The translations under genes were made by a program, and so were the position numbers. Shown piece after piece: positions 61,316-64,000 of a stretch of 64,000 nt of DNA. The stretch's first letter is position 1. Each line of letters opens with the position of its first letter. Origin of the DNA: Rhizobium sp. ICMP 5592 (GTDB lineage: Bacteria; Pseudomonadota; Alphaproteobacteria; Rhizobiales; Rhizobiaceae); the NCBI RefSeq assembly GCF_009498525.1, contig NZ_QSNT01000002.1, forward strand, positions 930,001 through 994,000, read 5' to 3'. The notes under the pieces were generated by a model. The model did no database searches. It was not told the origin of the DNA and was given only the letters and a program-made list of their open reading frames with translations.

Positions 61316-62517
61316 GCGGCTGGTCTGTTCCAGCTCGCAAAGGGATCTGGCAGCTTCCTCCAGCGTTCGGGCGTGAATGTCTGCGCTTCGATGAGACAGG
61401 CATCCAGTTCGGCAGTGATCTTTTGCTGATCCATTGGATCGGCGCCGATGAAAACCAGTTCCTGGCGGCGATCGCCCCAGGTCGGGTCGAGATAGGAGCC
61501 GATCGCTCGCTTGAAGGCGGGATCGGTCGGCCATTGCTCCTGCGGTACGGCTGCCCACCAGAGGCCCATCTTGGAGGTACGCACCAGCGCGCCCGCCTGG
61601 CTCATCTCGCCGACATAATGCGGGCGGGTCGCGAGCCAGAAGAAGCCCTTGGCGCGCACGACACCCGGCCACGAACGATTGAGAAATTCCTGAAATCTCA
61701 TGGGATCGAACGGTTTCTTCGCGCGATAAACGAAAGAGCGGATGCCGTATTCCTCCGTTTCCGGAACATGGTCCTTGAAGCCGTGCAACTCCTTATACCA
61801 GAGCGGATGCGTCTCGGCGCGATCGATATCGAAGCGGCCGGTGCCGAGCACCTCAGCCGGTTCCACCTTGCCGAAATCGGTCTCGATCAGGCGTGCGTCG
61901 GGATTGAGGCCAACGATGATCTTGCGGGCCGCGTCCTGCTGCTCAGGGCTTGCCGCGCCCATCTTGTTGAGGATGACGACATCGGCGAATTCGATCTGCT
62001 CGACGAGGAGATCGACGATGGTCCTGTTGTCGCCATCGCCGGCGGTTTCGCCGCGATCGGCGAGGAAATCGGTCGAACCATAATCGGCCAGCAGGTTGGC
62101 GGCGTCGACGACGGTGACCATGGTGTCGAGCCTGGCGACATCGGAAAGGCTGTTGCCGTCTTCATCCCGGAACTCGAAGGTCGTGGCCACGGGCAGGGGC
62201 TCGGCGATCCCGGTCGATTCAATCAGCAGATAGTCGAAGCGATCCTGCGCGGCGAGCTGGCGTACCTCTTTCAGCAGATCATCGCGCAGCGTGCAGCAGA
62301 TGCAGCCATTGGTCATTTCGACGAGCTGTTCTTCGGTTCTCGAAAGATTGGCGCCGCCGTCTCGCACCAGCGCGGCATCGATGTTCACTTCGCTCATGTC
62401 GTTGACGATCACGGCGACGCGCAGGCCCTGGCGGTTGTTGAGGATATGATTGAGCAACGTCGTCTTGCCGGCGCCGAGAAAACCGGAGAGGACGGTGACC
62501 GGGAGCTTCTTGTTCAT
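61312..62517 (-). CDS. Zur-regulated COG0523 GTPase (putative zinc chaperone)
   Basis: 401 residues. It has GFLGAGKTT (12-20), CICC (72-75), [20 protein letters not shown] and a CobW C-terminal domain with [15 protein letters not shown]. Its N-terminal half is typical of the ZigA/YciC zinc group rather than CobW, and a perfect Zur-like box (62531-62548) lies 14 bases before the start. The probable role is delivering zinc to apo-enzymes in shortage. Its stop overlaps the small Cys-rich gene. Confidence 0.88.
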   Translation of the reverse strand: MNKKLPVTVLSGFLGAGKTTLLNHILNNRQGLRVAVIVNDMSEVNIDAALVRDGGANLSRTEEQLVEMTNGCICCTLRDDLLKEVRQLAAQDRFDYLLIESTGIAEPLPVATTFEFRDEDGNSLSDVARLDTMVTVVDAANLLADYGSTDFLADRGETAGDGDNRTIVDLLVEQIEFADVVILNKMGAASPEQQDAARKIIVGLNPDARLIETDFGKVEPAEVLGTGRFDIDRAETHPLWYKELHGFKDHVPETEEYGIRSFVYRAKKPFDPMRFQEFLNRSWPGVVRAKGFFWLATRPHYVGEMSQAGALVRTSKMGLWWAAVPQEQWPTDPAFKRAIGSYLDPTWGDRRQELVFIGADPMDQQKITAELDACLIEAQTFTPERWRKLPDPFASWNRPAA

Positions 62518-62530
62518 GGCAACCTCATTT

Positions 62531-62548
62531 GTAATGTAATATCATTAC
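62531..62548. promoter_or_regulatory. Zur-like operator of the COG0523 gene
   Basis: GTAATGTAATATCATTAC, a near-perfect dyad with outer GTAATG/CATTAC, as in alphaproteobacterial Zur boxes. It lies between the start of the COG0523 gene and the end of znuA. Confidence 0.75.
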
Positions 62549-62609
62549 GTTTGTGGATTTGAAAAAAGCGAGCAGATGGCTCGCTCTCTTCGGCGATAGG
62601 ATGCCTGTC

Positions 62610-63563
62610 TCAGGAGAGGCAGGTTTTCAAGGAGTTGGCGATGCCGCGCATCAGGTCGAAATAGAGATCCGGGCCTTGCGGTAGGATTGCCGCTTCCGGG
62701 TCAAGCACGCCGGATTTCGCGGATGTACCCTCAAGGACGACGTTGACCAGCTTCGGCTCGAATTGCGGCTCGGCGAAGACGCAGGTGGCGCCGAGTTCGG
62801 CGACCTTGCCATGAATTTCCGATATGCGCTGTGCGCCGGGAATGCTCTCCGGGCTGACCGTGATCGAGCCGGCGACACGCACGCCATAGCGGCGCTCGAA
62901 ATATTGATAGGCATCATGAAAGACGATGAAGGGCTTGCTCTTCACCGGGGCGAGCGTGGCGGTGATTTCCGCGTCGAGCGCGTCCAGCCTGTCGTCCAGC
63001 GCCTTCTGATTGGCTTCATAGGTCAGCGCGTTAGCGGGGTCGGCAGCGACCAATGTTGTGGTGATCTCCGCCGCCATCGCCTTGGCATTATGCGGGTCGA
63101 GCCAGAGATGCGTGTCGAATTCCTCATGGTCGTGATGGTCATGGCCGGCGCTTTCGGCGTGCTCGTCGCCATCGTCATGTGCTTCGAAAGCGCCACCTTC
63201 GCGGAATTTCAGCTTGGTGATGCCGGGCGCCTTGTCGAGCTCGACCACCAGAGCGTTCGCGCCGAGAGCCGAAAGCGGCTTTTCCAGGAAGGCTTCCATG
63301 CCGGGACCGACCCAGAAGACCACCTTGGCGGCTTCGAGCGCTTTCGCGTTCGAGGGCTTCAGCGCATAGGTATGCGGCGAGGCGGCGCCGTCGACGATCA
63401 GGTCCGGCGTGTCGACGCCATCCATGATCGCGGCGACGAGAGAATGAATGGGCTTGATCGACACCACCACATCCGGCGCATCGGCAGCTGTCGTGGCGCC
63501 GGCGAAAAGCCCGGAAAACAGCAGAGAGGCGGTGAGGGGAAGAATGGTCTTTACAACGTTCAT
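62610..63563 (-). CDS. znuA: Zinc ABC importer, periplasmic binding protein ZnuA
   Basis: 317 residues with signal peptide (LPLTASLLFSGLFAGATTAADA). Metal-site His residues lie in SIKPIHSLVAAIM, ASPHTYALKPS and HLWLDPHNAKAMAAEI. A His/Asp-rich loop (EAHDDGDEHAESAGHDHHDHEEFDTH) is typical of ZnuA. It is divergent from znuC across a region with two Zur-like sites. Confidence 0.93.
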   Translation of the reverse strand: MNVVKTILPLTASLLFSGLFAGATTAADAPDVVVSIKPIHSLVAAIMDGVDTPDLIVDGAASPHTYALKPSNAKALEAAKVVFWVGPGMEAFLEKPLSALGANALVVELDKAPGITKLKFREGGAFEAHDDGDEHAESAGHDHHDHEEFDTHLWLDPHNAKAMAAEITTTLVAADPANALTYEANQKALDDRLDALDAEITATLAPVKSKPFIVFHDAYQYFERRYGVRVAGSITVSPESIPGAQRISEIHGKVAELGATCVFAEPQFEPKLVNVVLEGTSAKSGVLDPEAAILPQGPDLYFDLMRGIANSLKTCLS

Positions 63564-63587
63564 GCGCGATCGCCCTTGAATGGGTCT

Positions 63588-63623
63588 GTTATGTTATTAC
63601 ATCAATTGCGTTATGCTATAACG
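63588..63623. promoter_or_regulatory. Two Zur-like operators between znuA and znuC
   Basis: GTTATGTTATTACATC (63588-63603) and GTTATGCTATAACG (63610-63623) both match the operator at 62531 (GT.ATGT.AT..CAT pattern). They are 22 bases apart, two helical turns, between the divergent znuA and znuC starts. Confidence 0.65.
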
Positions 63624-63662
63624 TGTGCGATAGCAAGGCGCAACAGCGCAAGTGGAAATTTC

Positions 63663-64000
63663 ATGCTTTCTTCCGTGGACAATCAGAGACGACCGCTGGT
63701 GTCGCTCCATGATGTCGGCGTCCGCCGTGGTGGCCGCTGGCTGGTGCGTGGCGTTGATTTTTCGGTGAGCCGCGGCGAGATCGTTACGCTGATCGGCCCA
63801 AACGGTTCGGGGAAATCCACCAGCGCCAAGACGGCGATCGGTGTGCTGAAGCCGGATGAAGGCAGCGTCGAGCGCATTGCCGGTCTCAAGGTCGGCTATG
63901 TCCCGCAGAAGCTTGCGATCGACTGGACATTGCCGCTGAGCGTCCACCGCCTGATGACTCTGACCGGTCATTTGCCCGAAGCCGAACTGAGGGCAGCGCT
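63663..64000 (+). CDS. znuC: Zinc ABC importer, ATP-binding protein ZnuC (3-prime end outside window)
   Basis: The first 112 codons are visible. The Walker A motif is GPNGSGKST, followed by LKPDEGSVERIAGLKVGYVPQKLAIDWTLPLSVHRLM, the Q-loop region of ZnuC. It works with ZnuA and, presumably, a ZnuB encoded further on. The start at ATG 63663 has no strong ribosome site. Confidence 0.9.
   Translation, partial: MLSSVDNQRRPLVSLHDVGVRRGGRWLVRGVDFSVSRGEIVTLIGPNGSGKSTSAKTAIGVLKPDEGSVERIAGLKVGYVPQKLAIDWTLPLSVHRLMTLTGHLPEAELRAA

Noticed and set aside
1..64000. CRISPR arrays, insertion sequences, prophage or toxin-antitoxin modules
   Set aside because: No regularly spaced repeats, transposase, integrase or phage genes were seen on either strand.

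Overview
The window is high-GC chromosomal DNA of an alphaproteobacterium, almost certainly Rhizobium or a close Rhizobiaceae relative. The evidence is an aerobic-type (Pseudomonas denitrificans-like) cob gene set, the very-long-chain lipid A acylation cluster acpXL-fabZ-fabF2XL-fabF1XL-adhXL-lpxXL, DUF1127 small proteins beside a VtlR/LsrB-like LysR regulator, a Zur-type zinc regulon and several Rhizobiales-type hypothetical proteins. No rRNA, intact tRNA, IS element, prophage or CRISPR array is visible. Both ends cut a gene: an FAD/NAD(P)-binding protein on the left and znuC on the right.

Layout. 1-5.4 kb: two paralogous FAD/NAD(P)-binding proteins around an Rrf2 regulator, an SfnB-like flavoprotein and a small serine hydrolase; the second paralogue has a long, hairpin-rich leader. 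5.6-12.6 kb: a DUF924 protein, a large MscS-type channel, a REC-REC protein and a REC-REC-GGDEF protein, and a GlxA-family regulator. 12.8-15 kb: two DUF1127-type small proteins with matched promoters, the LysR regulator and a cupin.

15-34 kb is a methylated-amine (betaine-type) catabolic region. It holds a corrinoid-activating ASKHA/[2Fe-2S] protein, a methyl-H4folate:corrinoid methyltransferase, a MetF-like reductase with a separate MetV-like protein, a corrinoid protein, an MttB-family methyltransferase lacking pyrrolysine, and several uncharacterised small partners. A betaine-homocysteine methyltransferase and a betaine-type ABC importer lie about 5 kb further on. The simplest reading is import of a quaternary amine, removal of its methyl group onto Co(I), transfer to H4folate and oxidation, with B12 made by the neighbouring cob genes. 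Two adjacent glycosyltransferase/methyltransferase fusion proteins sit in the middle.

34.9-54 kb carries most of late cobalamin synthesis in three blocks: cobQ; a B12 riboswitch followed by a 32-codon ORF, cobP, cobW, cobN, a DMSP-lyase-like cupin and cobO; and cobE, then cobA-cobB-cobC-cobD. They are interrupted by a ClC channel, an XRE regulator with an NTF2-like protein, a TauE exporter and a nucleoside hydrolase. cobN is unusual: its reading frame contains a large inverted-repeat element and, separately, a sequence with the exact layout of a tRNA 3-prime arm on the opposite strand.

54-64 kb: an L,D-transpeptidase, the lipid A very-long-chain acyl cluster, a PAS-domain protein and a zinc region (a COG0523 GTPase with a coupled 63-residue Cys-rich protein, znuA, znuC) with three Zur-like operators. 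Function calls rest on recognising protein families by eye; no database search was run.
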